Shown here: positions 45,398 to 54,329 of the stretch, one piece after another
How the letters are laid out: each line of letters opens with the position of its first letter
Numbering within the stretch: position 1 is the stretch's first letter
Origin: Clostridiales bacterium
Lineage (GTDB): Bacteria; Bacillota; Clostridia; Oscillospirales; Acutalibacteraceae
Direction: 5' to 3'
Assembly: GCA_019415945.1 (NCBI GenBank)
Contig: DXYF01000018.1
Span: forward strand, 30,729 to 94,728
DNA length: 64,000 bases
Notes under the pieces: generated by a model
The model's input: the letters and a program-made list of their open reading frames with translations, nothing else
Databases searched by the model: none
Told to the model about the DNA's origin: nothing
Translations under genes and position numbers: made by a program

Positions 45398-45889
45398 ATG
45401 AAAAGCAGCGGAAAAGTGATAGAGGCTATGATAGAATATTATGGCAAGGACACAAGAAGAATAAACCATTTTTTAAAAGTTTTTTCTTTGGCAAAGACAA
45501 TAGGAGAGGGAGAAAACCTTGATTCATACAGTCAAAATCTTCTTGAGGTTGCGGCTGTTGTTCACGACATAGGAATAAAGCTAAGCGAAGAAAAATACAA
45601 TTCAAGTGCGGGAAAATACCAAGAAATTGAGGGCCCGGCACAGGCTGAAAAACTGCTCTCAAACCTCGGATATGACAGTGAATTTACAGAAAAGGTCTGC
45701 TATATTGTCGGACATCATCACACTTACACGAATATTGATACAATGCCTTATCAGATATTGGTTGAAGCGGATTTTCTTGTTAATTTTTTTGAAGACGGGG
45801 CGAGTATTCAAGCAGTTGAGACAGCAAAAGATAAAATTTTTAAAACAGCTGCGGGCATCAAACTGCTCAAAAAAATGTATTTGGACTAA
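45398..45889 (+). CDS. HD-domain phosphohydrolase-like protein (163 aa)
   Basis: A compact HD domain: RINHFLKV (H24), the VVHDIG doublet (H56, D57), VGHHHTY and VEADFLVNF, giving the expected H...HD...H...D metal set. Such stand-alone proteins hydrolyse nucleotides or phosphates; the substrate is not evident. Confidence 0.78.
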   Translation: MKSSGKVIEAMIEYYGKDTRRINHFLKVFSLAKTIGEGENLDSYSQNLLEVAAVVHDIGIKLSEEKYNSSAGKYQEIEGPAQAEKLLSNLGYDSEFTEKVCYIVGHHHTYTNIDTMPYQILVEADFLVNFFEDGASIQAVETAKDKIFKTAAGIKLLKKMYLD

Positions 45890-45935
45890 TTATTTTTTTG
45901 CGAAACGCAGAACTTTTTTTAATGGTTAAAAAGTA

Positions 45936-45964
45936 TTGACAACTAAAATAAAAAGTGTTATTTT
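45936..45964 (+). promoter_or_regulatory. Promoter of pflB
   Basis: TTGACA, 17-bp spacer, TATTTT. The predicted start lies at the first base of the riboswitch. Confidence 0.65.
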
Positions 45965-45970
45965 TATGGT

Positions 45971-46041
45971 GTTATATGACTGACGGAACAGTGGAATTAA
46001 CCACAGTGGAGTATAACTGTTAAAAGCCGACCGTCTGGGCG
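45971..46041 (+). promoter_or_regulatory. ZTP (pfl motif) riboswitch before pflB
   Basis: P1 is GTTATA (45971-45976) with TATAAC (46012-46017). Inside are ACTGACGGAA, a GTGG/CCAC hairpin (45991-46004) and GTGGAG. The 3' domain is GCCGACCGTCTGGGCG, the ZTP hallmark (usually CCGCCTGGGC). The pseudoknot partners covary: GACGG (45982-45986) with CCGTC (46031-46035), in place of the usual GGCG/CGCC. It senses ZTP/ZMP, the sign of low 10-formyl-tetrahydrofolate. Confidence 0.82.
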
Positions 46042-46068
46042 AAAGCTCAGACTAAGTCGGCTTTTTTT
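46026..46068 (+). terminator. Riboswitch-controlled terminator before pflB
   Basis: GCCGAC and GTCTGGGC pair with GCTCAGAC and GTCGGC, followed by seven T. Its 5' arm is the 3' domain of the aptamer, so ligand binding prevents termination: an ON switch. Confidence 0.85.
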
Positions 46069-46119
46069 GCTTAGTATATTTTACCAAAAAATATAAATAT
46101 TATACATGGAGGTATCGCA

Positions 46120-48348
46120 ATGGGTAATGAATGGAGAGGCTTCAAAGGCGGAAGCTGGGAAAGCGAAATCAATGTAAGAGATTTTATTCAGAATAACTAC
46201 ACTCCGTATTTTGACGGCGGAGAGTTTCTTGAAGGACCTACACAGGCTACTCTTGACCTTTGGGACAAGGTAAGTGAGCTTAAAAAGCAGGAGATAGAAG
46301 CAGGCGGCGTGCTTGATATGGATACAAAGGTTATTTCAACCATTACATCACATGGTGCTGCATATATCGATAAGGACAAAGAACAGATTGTCGGCTTGCA
46401 GACGGATAAGCCTTTAAAGCGTTCGCTTCAGCCGTACGGCGGTATCAGAATGGCTACAAAGGCATGCAAGGACAACGGATATGAGGTTGACCCCGAAGTT
46501 ACGGAGTTTTTTACAACTCACAGAAAGACGCACAACGCAGGCGTGTTTGACGCTTATACTCCTGAAATGAGAAAATGCCGTTCAAACCATATTATCACGG
46601 GTCTTCCCGACGCATACGGCAGAGGAAGAATTATCGGCGACTACCGCCGTGCGGCTCTTTACGGTGTTGACAGACTTATTGAGGATAAGCAGCATCAGAA
46701 GGACACAACAAGAATAATAATGTATTCCGATGTTATCCGTGAGCGTGAGGAACTTTCCGAACAAATCAGAGCACTTCAGATGTTAAAGCAGCTTGCAGAG
46801 ATTTACGGCTGTGATATTTCAAAGCCTGCCTCAAACTTTAAGGAGGCTGTACAGGCAGTTTACTTTGCTTATCTTGCAGCTGTAAAAGAGCAAAACGGTG
46901 CGGCAATGAGCCTTGGCAGAACATCAACATTCCTTGATATTTATGCTGCCCGCGACCTTGCCGAGGGTACAATTACCGAAAAAGAAGTACAGGAAATTGT
47001 CGACCACTTTATTATGAAGCTCAGAATGGTTTGCTTTGCCCGTACACCCGAATACAATCAGATTTTTGCAGGCGACCCGACATGGGTTACCGAGTCAATC
47101 GGCGGAATAGGAACAGACGGACGCCCGCTTGTTACAAAGATGTCTTTCCGTTATCTCAACACACTCAACAACATCGGTGCGGCTCCCGAGCCTAACCTTA
47201 CAGTATTATGGTCAACACAGCTTCCCGAAAAGTTTAAGAGCTATTGTGCCGAGATGTCAATCAAGCACCACGCAGTACAGTATGAAAACGACGATCTTAT
47301 GCGTCCGCTTCACGGCGACGATTACGGTATTGCCTGCTGCGTATCTTCAATGAAGATCGGCAAGGAAATGCAGTTCTTCGGGGCAAGAGCAAACCTTGCA
47401 AAATGCCTGCTTTATGCAATTAACGGCGGCGTTGATGAGGTTACGGGTCAGCAGGTAGGACCGAAGTTCCGCCCTGTTGAGGGAGATTACCTTGACTACG
47501 ACGATGTAATGAGCAAGTACAAGGCTATGATGAAATGGCTTGCACAGGTTTATGTAAATGCACTCAACATCATTCACTATATGCACGACAAATACTGCTA
47601 TGAGCGTTTGCAGATGGCATTGCACGACAAGCATGTTACACGCTGGTTTGCAACGGGTATTGCAGGTTTTTCGGTTGTTGCCGACTCCCTGTCTGCAATT
47701 AAATATGCAAAGGTAAAGGTTGTAAGAAACGAAAACGGAATCGTAACCGATTATATCACGGAGGGAGATTTCCCGAAATACGGAAACGACGACGACAGAG
47801 TTGACGATATTGCAAAAGAGGTGCTCCATACCTTTATAAGCTACCTTCGTCAGAACCACACTTACAGAGGCGGTATTCCTACAACCTCAATATTAACCAT
47901 TACTTCTAATGTTTCCTACGGTAAAAACACAGGCTCAACTCCCGACGGCAGAAAGTACGGAGAGCCTTTTGCTCCGGGTGCAAACCCGATGCACGGCAGG
48001 GACAGCAACGGTGCGGTAGCGTCGCTTGCTTCTGTTGCAAAAATTCCGTTTATGGATTCACAGGACGGTATTTCAAACACATTCACTATTGTTCCGTCCG
48101 CTCTCGGAAAGACCGAGGAACAGAGAAACCACAACCTTGTTGCATTGCTTGACGGCTATATGCACAAGGGCGGTTACCACCTCAATGTAAATGTATTTGA
48201 CAGAGAGCTTTTGCTTGACGCTCAAAAGCACCCCGAGCTTTATCCGCAGCTTACAATTCGTGTTTCGGGCTATGCCGTAAACTTTATTAAGCTGACAAAG
48301 GAACAGCAGGATGAGGTTATTGCAAGAACATTCCATTCTTCAATTTAA
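46120..48348 (+). CDS. pflB: Formate C-acetyltransferase (pyruvate formate-lyase) (742 aa)
   Basis: Splits pyruvate into formate and acetyl-CoA anaerobically by a glycyl radical. The catalytic cysteine pair is [10 protein letters not shown] (C406, C407). The radical glycine is G717 in RVSGYAV, 25 residues from the end as in E. coli. The ATG follows ATGGAGGT. Formate feeds 10-formyl-THF, which explains control by a ZTP riboswitch. Its activating enzyme is encoded next. Confidence 0.97.
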   Translation: MGNEWRGFKGGSWESEINVRDFIQNNYTPYFDGGEFLEGPTQATLDLWDKVSELKKQEIEAGGVLDMDTKVISTITSHGAAYIDKDKEQIVGLQTDKPLKRSLQPYGGIRMATKACKDNGYEVDPEVTEFFTTHRKTHNAGVFDAYTPEMRKCRSNHIITGLPDAYGRGRIIGDYRRAALYGVDRLIEDKQHQKDTTRIIMYSDVIREREELSEQIRALQMLKQLAEIYGCDISKPASNFKEAVQAVYFAYLAAVKEQNGAAMSLGRTSTFLDIYAARDLAEGTITEKEVQEIVDHFIMKLRMVCFARTPEYNQIFAGDPTWVTESIGGIGTDGRPLVTKMSFRYLNTLNNIGAAPEPNLTVLWSTQLPEKFKSYCAEMSIKHHAVQYENDDLMRPLHGDDYGIACCVSSMKIGKEMQFFGARANLAKCLLYAINGGVDEVTGQQVGPKFRPVEGDYLDYDDVMSKYKAMMKWLAQVYVNALNIIHYMHDKYCYERLQMALHDKHVTRWFATGIAGFSVVADSLSAIKYAKVKVVRNENGIVTDYITEGDFPKYGNDDDRVDDIAKEVLHTFISYLRQNHTYRGGIPTTSILTITSNVSYGKNTGSTPDGRKYGEPFAPGANPMHGRDSNGAVASLASVAKIPFMDSQDGISNTFTIVPSALGKTEEQRNHNLVALLDGYMHKGGYHLNVNVFDRELLLDAQKHPELYPQLTIRVSGYAVNFIKLTKEQQDEVIARTFHSSI

Positions 48349-48360
48349 TGTTAAAAATCG

Positions 48361-48386
48361 AAAAGGGCGGATTATTTCCGCCCTTA
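48361..48386 (+). terminator. Hairpin between pflB and pflA
   Basis: AAAGGGCGG and CCGCCCTT arms with a 7-nt loop, but only a weak T-tract. It may stop part of the transcripts or protect the pflB 3' end, making pflA less abundant. Confidence 0.6.
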
Positions 48387-48409
48387 ATTGATAAGTGCAG
48401 GTGAATTCT

Positions 48410-49144
48410 ATGACAGGAAAAATTCATTCGTTTGAATCGTTCGGCACGGTTGACGGACCGGGCGTAAGATTTGTTGTATTTTTTCAGGGATGCCCGATGA
48501 GGTGCCTTTATTGCCATAATCCTGATACTTGGGCGTCGGATGCGGGTGAAGAATATACTGCCGAACAGATTATTGAAAAAATTGAGCGAAACAGACCGTT
48601 TTATACAACGGGCGGTATAACGGCAACGGGCGGAGAGCCTATGCTTCAGCTTGATTTTTTGATTGAGCTGTTTGAGCTTGCAAAAAGCAAAGATATAAGC
48701 ACCTGTCTTGATACATCGGGAGTTTTGTTTGACAGAAAAAATACCGAGAGAATGAAGAAAATTGACAGGCTTTTGACTGTCTGCGACCTTGTAATGCTTG
48801 ATATAAAGCATATTGACAACGAGGAACACAAAAAGCTCACGGGACACGGCAATGACAATATCCTTGATTTTTCACGGTATCTTAACGAAAAGAATGTAAA
48901 AATGAGAATAAGGCATGTAATTGTGCCCGAAATCACATATGATGACGATGAGCTTAAAAGATTGGGTGAGTTTTTAAAGCCGTTTAAAAATATCGAGAAA
49001 ATCGAAACGCTTCCTTATCATACTCTCGGCAAGGTAAAGTATGAAAATCTGGGCATTGAATACCCTCTCGGCGACACTCCTCAGCTGACAGAAAGTGACG
49101 CAAAAAAGGCTCTTGAAATTATCGAAAAGGCTATGAACAGTTAA
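48410..49144 (+). CDS. pflA: Pyruvate formate-lyase-activating enzyme (244 aa)
   Basis: A radical SAM enzyme that places the glycyl radical on PflB. The [4Fe-4S] motif is CPMRCLYC (C28, C32, C35), followed by HNPDTW. TGGEPMLQ and DTSG are typical. ATG at 48410 is used; a GTG at 48395 overlaps the ribosome site GCAGGTG. Confidence 0.95.
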   Translation: MTGKIHSFESFGTVDGPGVRFVVFFQGCPMRCLYCHNPDTWASDAGEEYTAEQIIEKIERNRPFYTTGGITATGGEPMLQLDFLIELFELAKSKDISTCLDTSGVLFDRKNTERMKKIDRLLTVCDLVMLDIKHIDNEEHKKLTGHGNDNILDFSRYLNEKNVKMRIRHVIVPEITYDDDELKRLGEFLKPFKNIEKIETLPYHTLGKVKYENLGIEYPLGDTPQLTESDAKKALEIIEKAMNS

Positions 49145-49152
49145 AATAAAAA

Positions 49153-49248
49153 GTCGAGTGCCTCGACACTGGGTTCGGGCAGACAGGTTAATATTATCAA
49201 ACCTTCTTTGCCCGATTATTTTCGAGCAGTTTACTATAAAGTAAAAAA
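49153..49248. repeat. Dispersed 96-bp three-hairpin repeat, copy B
   Basis: Same length and layout as copy A at 18465. Here the central stem is fully paired at its base (CGGGCA with TGCCCG). Its final AAAAAA is the T-tract of the mnmA terminator on the other strand. It lies between convergent pflA and mnmA. Confidence 0.9.
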
Positions 49249-49274
49249 CGGTCGATGTTTTTGTCATCGACCGT
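49248..49274 (-). terminator. Terminator of the nadA-mnmA unit
   Basis: CGGTCGATG/CATCGACCG stem with a short loop, T-tract on the reverse strand shared with the repeat. Confidence 0.85.
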
Positions 49275-49282
49275 TTGATATT

Positions 49283-50368
49283 TTATTTGGGTGATTTGCA
49301 AATAGTGCCGCCGCCTACCACATAGTCGCCGTCGTATAAAACAACTGCCTGACCGTATGAAATGGCTCTCTGCGGCTCATCAAAAACAATGTGAAGGGTG
49401 TTCTCGTCAAGCTGTTCAACCGTTGCGGGCTGTTCGCTTTGATTATATCTTACTCTTGCTTTTAACTTCATAGGCTTGTCAATTTTTTCGCAGGAGATAA
49501 GATTTATATCGGAAGCGTAAAGCTCGCGGGAGAAAAGACTTTCGTTATCACAAAGAATAACCTCGTTTTTTTCAAGATCCTTTTTCTTGACATACATCGG
49601 ATGCGGCAGTGCAAGACCCAAGCCTTTGCGCTGACCTACGGTGTAGCGGATAATTCCTTTGTGCTCTCCCAAAACCTTGCCGTTTTCGTCAACAAAATTC
49701 CCGTGAGGATAGCTTTTTCCCGTGTACTGCTCAATAAATTTTGCGTAGTCGCCGTCAGGAACAAAGCAAATATCCTGGCTGTCACGCTTTGCCGCGTTTA
49801 TAAGCCCTAAATTTTCCGCAATCTCACGGGTTTGCTCCTTTTTCATATTTCCGAGCGGAAACAATGTTCTTGAAAGCTGTTTTTGGGTGAGTGAATAAAG
49901 AACATAGCTTTGATCTTTTGATAAATCGGCAGATTTTTTAAGCAAAAACCTCTTTGATTTTTCATCGTACTCAATAACGGCATAATGTCCCGTAACCACA
50001 TAATCAAATTCAAGTTCATCTGCTCTTTGCATAAGCTTTTCAAACTTGATATATCTGTTGCAGTCAATACAGGGATTAGGCGTTGTGCCGTTTTCGTAAG
50101 CACTTATAAATCGTGATATTACATTTTCCCTGAAGCTGTCCTTAAAGTTGTAAACATAATAAGGGATACCAAGCTTGTAACAAACGCTGCGTGCATCGTC
50201 AATATCATCAAGCGAGCAGCAGGTTTTTTCTTTTTTTTCGCCTATGTCCTCATTATCAAAGAGCTTAAGCGTGATTCCCGTTGCGTCAAAACCCTGTTCT
50301 TTTATAAGATAAGCGGCAACCGAGCTGTCAACTCCTCCGCTCATTGCAATTAAAGCTTTTTTCTTCAT
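49283..50368 (-). CDS. mnmA: tRNA-specific 2-thiouridylase MnmA (361 aa)
   Basis: Thiolates U34 of Lys, Glu and Gln tRNAs. PP-loop SGGVDSS (10-16), NPCIDCNRYIKF with the first catalytic cysteine, and DSQDICFVPDGDY with the second are present. ATG at 50368 gives the family-typical start MKKKALIAMSGG; an ATG at 50380 that overlaps the nadA stop (TGATG) would add four residues and allow coupled translation. Both are possible. Confidence 0.94.
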   Translation of the reverse strand: MKKKALIAMSGGVDSSVAAYLIKEQGFDATGITLKLFDNEDIGEKKEKTCCSLDDIDDARSVCYKLGIPYYVYNFKDSFRENVISRFISAYENGTTPNPCIDCNRYIKFEKLMQRADELEFDYVVTGHYAVIEYDEKSKRFLLKKSADLSKDQSYVLYSLTQKQLSRTLFPLGNMKKEQTREIAENLGLINAAKRDSQDICFVPDGDYAKFIEQYTGKSYPHGNFVDENGKVLGEHKGIIRYTVGQRKGLGLALPHPMYVKKKDLEKNEVILCDNESLFSRELYASDINLISCEKIDKPMKLKARVRYNQSEQPATVEQLDENTLHIVFDEPQRAISYGQAVVLYDGDYVVGGGTICKSPK

Positions 50369-50379
50369 ATAGAGTACCA

Positions 50380-51294
50380 TCAACCAAGTCTGATCATTTC
50401 GTCAATACACTTTTTCGCGTCGTTTATTGTTGATTCATCCAAAACAATCTCTTCGCCGCCTTTTCCCACAAGACAGTTGTAAACATCGACAAGAGTTGTC
50501 GTTTTCATATTCGGGCAAATCAGCTTGTTTGAGAGAATGTAGAAATTCTTGTCGGGGCACATATACTGCAAATGCTCTGCTATGCTGATTTCCGTTCCGA
50601 TAATAAAATCGGTTTTATCGGACTTTACGGCGTAGTCCATAATTCCGGATGTAGAACCTACATAATCTGCCATTGCAACGACTTCGGGCGTACATTCGGG
50701 ATGGACAAGAAGCTCTGCACCGGGATGCATAGCTTTTGCCTTTTTAACATCGTCAGTGTTTACGCAGGCGTGAATCGGACAGCCGCCGTTTAAAAGTTTG
50801 ATGTTTTTATCGGGACACTGCTTTGCAACATAGTCGCCCAAGTTGCAGTCAGGAATGAAGAGGATATTTTTCTCATCCATATTATTAACAATTTTTACGG
50901 CTGATGAGCTTGTTACGCAAACATCACAAATTGTTTTGAGTTCGGCAGTCGTATTTATATAGGCAACGACAGCGTAGTCCGGATACATTTTTTTTACCTG
51001 AGATATAAGCTGTCTGTCCATTTGGTCAGCCATACTGCATCCGGCAGTCGGCTGTGCAAGATATACCTTTTTATCGGGAGAAAGTATTTTGCAGGTTTCC
51101 GCCATAAAGCGTACGCCGCACATAAGTATATTTTTGTTTTTAGTCTTGCTAGCGTCAACGCTGAGCTTATAGCTGTCGCCTGTAAAATCAGCTATCTCCA
51201 AAATTTCGTGAGCCTGATAGCTGTGGGCGAGAATGCAAACATCCTGTTCTTTTTTTAGCTCTGTAATTTTTTGTTGCAGCTGTGCTGTAGTCAT
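50380..51294 (-). CDS. nadA: Quinolinate synthase (304 aa)
   Basis: Condenses iminoaspartate with dihydroxyacetone phosphate to quinolinate for NAD. Three conserved cysteines for the [4Fe-4S] cluster lie in MCGVRFMAE, VTSSSAVKI/VHPECTPEVV and ICPNMKTTTL regions. Start ATG 51294 follows AAAGGA; the open frame runs on upstream to 51429 without a ribosome site. No nadB or nadC lies beside it. Confidence 0.93.
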   Translation of the reverse strand: MTTAQLQQKITELKKEQDVCILAHSYQAHEILEIADFTGDSYKLSVDASKTKNKNILMCGVRFMAETCKILSPDKKVYLAQPTAGCSMADQMDRQLISQVKKMYPDYAVVAYINTTAELKTICDVCVTSSSAVKIVNNMDEKNILFIPDCNLGDYVAKQCPDKNIKLLNGGCPIHACVNTDDVKKAKAMHPGAELLVHPECTPEVVAMADYVGSTSGIMDYAVKSDKTDFIIGTEISIAEHLQYMCPDKNFYILSNKLICPNMKTTTLVDVYNCLVGKGGEEIVLDESTINDAKKCIDEMIRLG

Positions 51295-51458
51295 ATACAA
51301 AATCCTTTCAAATAAGAGGCTGAAATAATTATTTATATTATACAATCTGCACTGTAAATTTGCAATATAAATATAAGCAATTAAATTCGTTATAATATAT
51401 TTAAGAAAAAATAGGATAAATATATACAATATTTATTAAGTTTTCTTTATTTTTCCTA

Positions 51459-51487
51459 TTTACATCATCGAAAAATTGTGTTATACT
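51459..51487 (+). promoter_or_regulatory. Promoter of the sortase substrate gene
   Basis: TTTACA, 17-bp spacer, TATACT. A 10-bp palindrome TTGATATCAA (51492-51501) lies at the predicted start and could be an operator. Confidence 0.55.
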
Positions 51488-51551
51488 CTTCTTGATATCA
51501 AAGAATGCTATTGGCTTTACACGATCTTGTTTTTTAGAGGAGGAGATTATA

Positions 51552-52067
51552 ATGAAGAAAGCCATTTCTGTTTTATTTGCAGTTGTTATGGTTGTGTTTG
51601 CATCCGTTCCTGCTTTTGCAGCCGAAGGCGAAGTGAACAGTCCTGTCGCAACTACTGCTCCGGACTCATCCTTGAAGTATGAGGTTGATATTATCCCGAC
51701 TGAGGGTGGAGACGGAAGCTATGAGTTTATAACCGAGATCGATGAAAACGGCAATCAGGTTGTACGCATTATTCCTAAAGCGAATCCGGGCTATACATTT
51801 GACCATTGGGAAATTGACGGACCTTATACAACGGAAAATAAGCTTACTGACCCTGAGATGAAGCTCGTTATTACAGGCGACATCACGGTTAAACCTTACT
51901 ACACAAAAGCAGGTACTGTTGCTACCGGTACGGTAAGCACAGACACAAGCACAACATCACCGCAGACAGGTGCAAATGATGCTATTCCTTATGCTGTCGG
52001 TGCGTTGTCGCTGTTGGCGTGTGGTGCTGCTGTTGTGATGCTTGTTAAAACTAACAAAAGCAAGTAA
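51552..52067 (+). CDS. Secreted surface protein with SPQTG sorting signal (171 aa)
   Basis: Signal peptide (1-23, AFA-AEG). A single domain follows with ANPGYTFDHWEIDG, a motif of InlB-type beta repeats. The C-terminus has SPQTG (136-140), a hydrophobic helix (about 144-165) and TNKSK. This is a cell-wall sorting signal of the (S/N)PxTG type, which sortase B of Clostridioides difficile accepts. ATG at 51552 follows AGAGGAGGAG. A sortase B gene lies directly downstream. Confidence 0.75.
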   Translation: MKKAISVLFAVVMVVFASVPAFAAEGEVNSPVATTAPDSSLKYEVDIIPTEGGDGSYEFITEIDENGNQVVRIIPKANPGYTFDHWEIDGPYTTENKLTDPEMKLVITGDITVKPYYTKAGTVATGTVSTDTSTTSPQTGANDAIPYAVGALSLLACGAAVVMLVKTNKSK

Positions 52068-52080
52068 TTAAGTACTAAGA

Positions 52081-52116
52081 AACAGCCTCCGTGTTCTTAT
52101 GGGGGCTGTTTTTTGT
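52081..52116 (+). terminator. Terminator after the sortase substrate gene
   Basis: AACAGCC and GGCTGTT arms plus inner pairs, followed by six T. Confidence 0.8.
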
Positions 52117-52131
52117 TGCATTGTCAATAAT

Positions 52132-52160
52132 TTGACAATCACACCAATAAATGATAAAAT
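52132..52160 (+). promoter_or_regulatory. Promoter of srtB and the LCP gene
   Basis: Perfect TTGACA, 17-bp spacer, TAAAAT. Confidence 0.65.
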
Positions 52161-52236
52161 TATGGCAATATAATGTGTTTGAAATTTGATTAAGATAAAT
52201 ATGTGTATTTTATCCCTTGGCTTTTAGGAGATAACA

Positions 52237-53028
52237 ATGAAGAATATAAAGAATGTAGCTTTGGTAGCTGTAATCGTATTTTTTGCTCTTGTTTTTTTGA
52301 GTGCCTGCATATACCTTGTTACAAAGATTGTGCTTAATAATGAGAGCAAAGACGAATATAACAGTATAGCAAGTTCGTATGCAGGTAATGTCGAAGACGA
52401 TGCCGAGATAACATCTCCGTCTGAAATTGATGTAGAAAAAGCCGAAAATCCCATTGATTTTGATTCCCTTATAAAGCAAAATCCCGATATTTATTCTTGG
52501 ATATACATTCCCGATACCAATATTAATTACCCTGTTTGCCGTCATTCAACCGATGATAATTTCTATCTTGACCATGATATATACGGCAATTACAGTTATG
52601 CGGGAGCGATTTATTCGCAGTTTTGCAATTCAAGGGACTTTAATGACAGGGTTACCGTGCTTTACGGTCATAATATGGCTGACGGCTCAATGTTTGCCGA
52701 TTTGCATAAGTTTAAGGACAAAGAGTTTTTTGACACAAACAAATACTTCTATGTTTATACAGAGGACAGAAAGCTGACATATGAGGTTGTTTCTGCCTTT
52801 GTATATGACGACAGACATATTATGAATACATTTGATTTTTCCGATGACAAGGTTTTTGAGGATTACCTCGATATGATTTTAAATCCACGCTCTGTAAGCA
52901 GTAATACACGAGAGGGCGTGGAACTTGATATTAACAGTAAAATAATTGTTTTGAGCACCTGCTTAAACAGCGGTGAGGGACGGTATCTTGTTTTGGGAGT
53001 GCTGATTAATGATGAACAAACAGAATGA
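52237..53028 (+). CDS. srtB: Class B sortase (263 aa)
   Basis: Membrane-anchored transpeptidase that joins surface proteins to peptidoglycan. An N-terminal helix (7-31) is followed by the sortase B domain: NPDIYSWIYIPDTNINYPV-type opening (82-100), LYGHNMADGSMF (H145), VLSTC (C242) and GRYLVLG (R249). The long helical insert of class B enzymes is present (about 190-225). The neighbouring SPQTG protein is its likely substrate. Confidence 0.92.
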   Translation: MKNIKNVALVAVIVFFALVFLSACIYLVTKIVLNNESKDEYNSIASSYAGNVEDDAEITSPSEIDVEKAENPIDFDSLIKQNPDIYSWIYIPDTNINYPVCRHSTDDNFYLDHDIYGNYSYAGAIYSQFCNSRDFNDRVTVLYGHNMADGSMFADLHKFKDKEFFDTNKYFYVYTEDRKLTYEVVSAFVYDDRHIMNTFDFSDDKVFEDYLDMILNPRSVSSNTREGVELDINSKIIVLSTCLNSGEGRYLVLGVLINDEQTE

Positions 53029-54274
53029 TGATAACTTTGAGGAGATTACAATGGCTGATGAGGAAGCGGCGGCAAATTCATCTGAAAAAACTAATATGAA
53101 CCCAAATTCGGAAACAATAAATGATGAGATTTCGGATTATGTGTTTATGAAGCCGCACCGTTCAAAAAAGCGTTCGGTAAAGTCCTGTGATAAAACACAG
53201 CTTAACGATGTTACTCTTGTAAAAAGCGAAAGAGGAAGCAGCAGGCACAAGGGCAGATCAAAAAAGAAAATGAAACTTTGGAAAAAGATTTTATTGAGTA
53301 TTGCCTGTGTTTTGCTTTCGATTATCTTAATAATTGTCGGAAGTTTTACCTTTTTGATAATTAAGGGAAGCAGGGAGCTGCTCGACGGTGAGTACAAAAT
53401 AACGGCACCTGAGGGTGTTGAGGTTCAAAACGACGGTGAATACATTGTATATAACGGAAAAACATATCAGCTTAATACCAATGTAACGAGCATATTGTTT
53501 ATGGGTGTTGATAAGCGTGAACTTGAACAAAGCGAGGTCAAGGGAACGGGCGGACAGGCGGATGTCATAGTATTGCTTGCGGTTGATACAAAGACAGGAA
53601 AAATATCCATGATAAATATTTCCAGAGATACAATGACTGATGTAACCGTTTATTCGGCAAACGGAGGATATGTCGGCACTGAAACGCAGCAAATTTGTCT
53701 TTCCTATGCGTACGGCGACGGCATGGAAACGAGCTGTGAAAATACCGTAAATTCGGTAAAAAGGCTGTTTTACAATATCCCCATAAAATCGTATCTTGCC
53801 CTTGACCTTGACGGAATAGCAGCTGTTAACGACAGCGTGGGCGGAGTTGATGTTGTGTCGCCCGAAACTATAGGTGATTTTACAAAGGGCGAAAGCTATC
53901 ACCTTGAAGGGGATATGGCAGAGAACTTTGTAAGGACGAGAAATCACGAAAGTCCTGACGCCAACACGCTCAGAATGCAGCGTCAGCAGGTTTATGTTAC
54001 TGAGTTTATGAACAAGGTTATTTCTCAAACGAAACAGGATATTACCACGCCTGTGAGCCTGTTCAATGCTTCATCGCCTTATACCTGCACCAACTTAAAT
54101 CCCTCCAAAATCTGTTATCTTGCGGAGTCTGTAGTTATGAGTAACGGTATGTCGGTGGATATGCAGACTGTGCCGGGCGAGTCGAAAATGGGCGAGAACT
54201 ACGCTGAGTACTATGTGGATGAGAGCGAATTTTACGAGATGTTTTTGAGTGTTTATTACAATGAAGTGAATTAA
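53009..54274 (+). CDS. LytR-CpsA-Psr family protein (421 aa)
   Basis: Transfers wall polymers or capsule from lipid carriers to peptidoglycan. A charged cytoplasmic N-terminus (1-92), one membrane helix (about 93-118) and the LCP domain (about 155-370) are seen. Conserved Arg/Asp residues appear in GGQADVIVLLAVD, MINISRDTM and GEMAENFVRTRNH-type sequence (here GDMAENFVRTRNH). The start overlaps the srtB end by 20 bp, so both act together at the cell surface. Confidence 0.88.
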   Translation: MMNKQNDDNFEEITMADEEAAANSSEKTNMNPNSETINDEISDYVFMKPHRSKKRSVKSCDKTQLNDVTLVKSERGSSRHKGRSKKKMKLWKKILLSIACVLLSIILIIVGSFTFLIIKGSRELLDGEYKITAPEGVEVQNDGEYIVYNGKTYQLNTNVTSILFMGVDKRELEQSEVKGTGGQADVIVLLAVDTKTGKISMINISRDTMTDVTVYSANGGYVGTETQQICLSYAYGDGMETSCENTVNSVKRLFYNIPIKSYLALDLDGIAAVNDSVGGVDVVSPETIGDFTKGESYHLEGDMAENFVRTRNHESPDANTLRMQRQQVYVTEFMNKVISQTKQDITTPVSLFNASSPYTCTNLNPSKICYLAESVVMSNGMSVDMQTVPGESKMGENYAEYYVDESEFYEMFLSVYYNEVN

Positions 54275-54286
54275 GAAATAAAGGAT

Positions 54287-54329
54287 CGCAGCGGTCGGAG
54301 TTTATTCCGTGCCGCTGCGGTTTTTTTTG
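54287..54329. terminator. Shared terminator between the LCP gene and ruvX
   Basis: CGCAGCGG/CCGCTGCG stem and eight T on the forward strand. It overlaps the last codons of ruvX. Confidence 0.85.

Noticed and set aside
53327..54028. 233-residue reverse open frame opposite the LCP gene
   Set aside because: Antisense shadow; the LCP motifs on the forward strand are clear.
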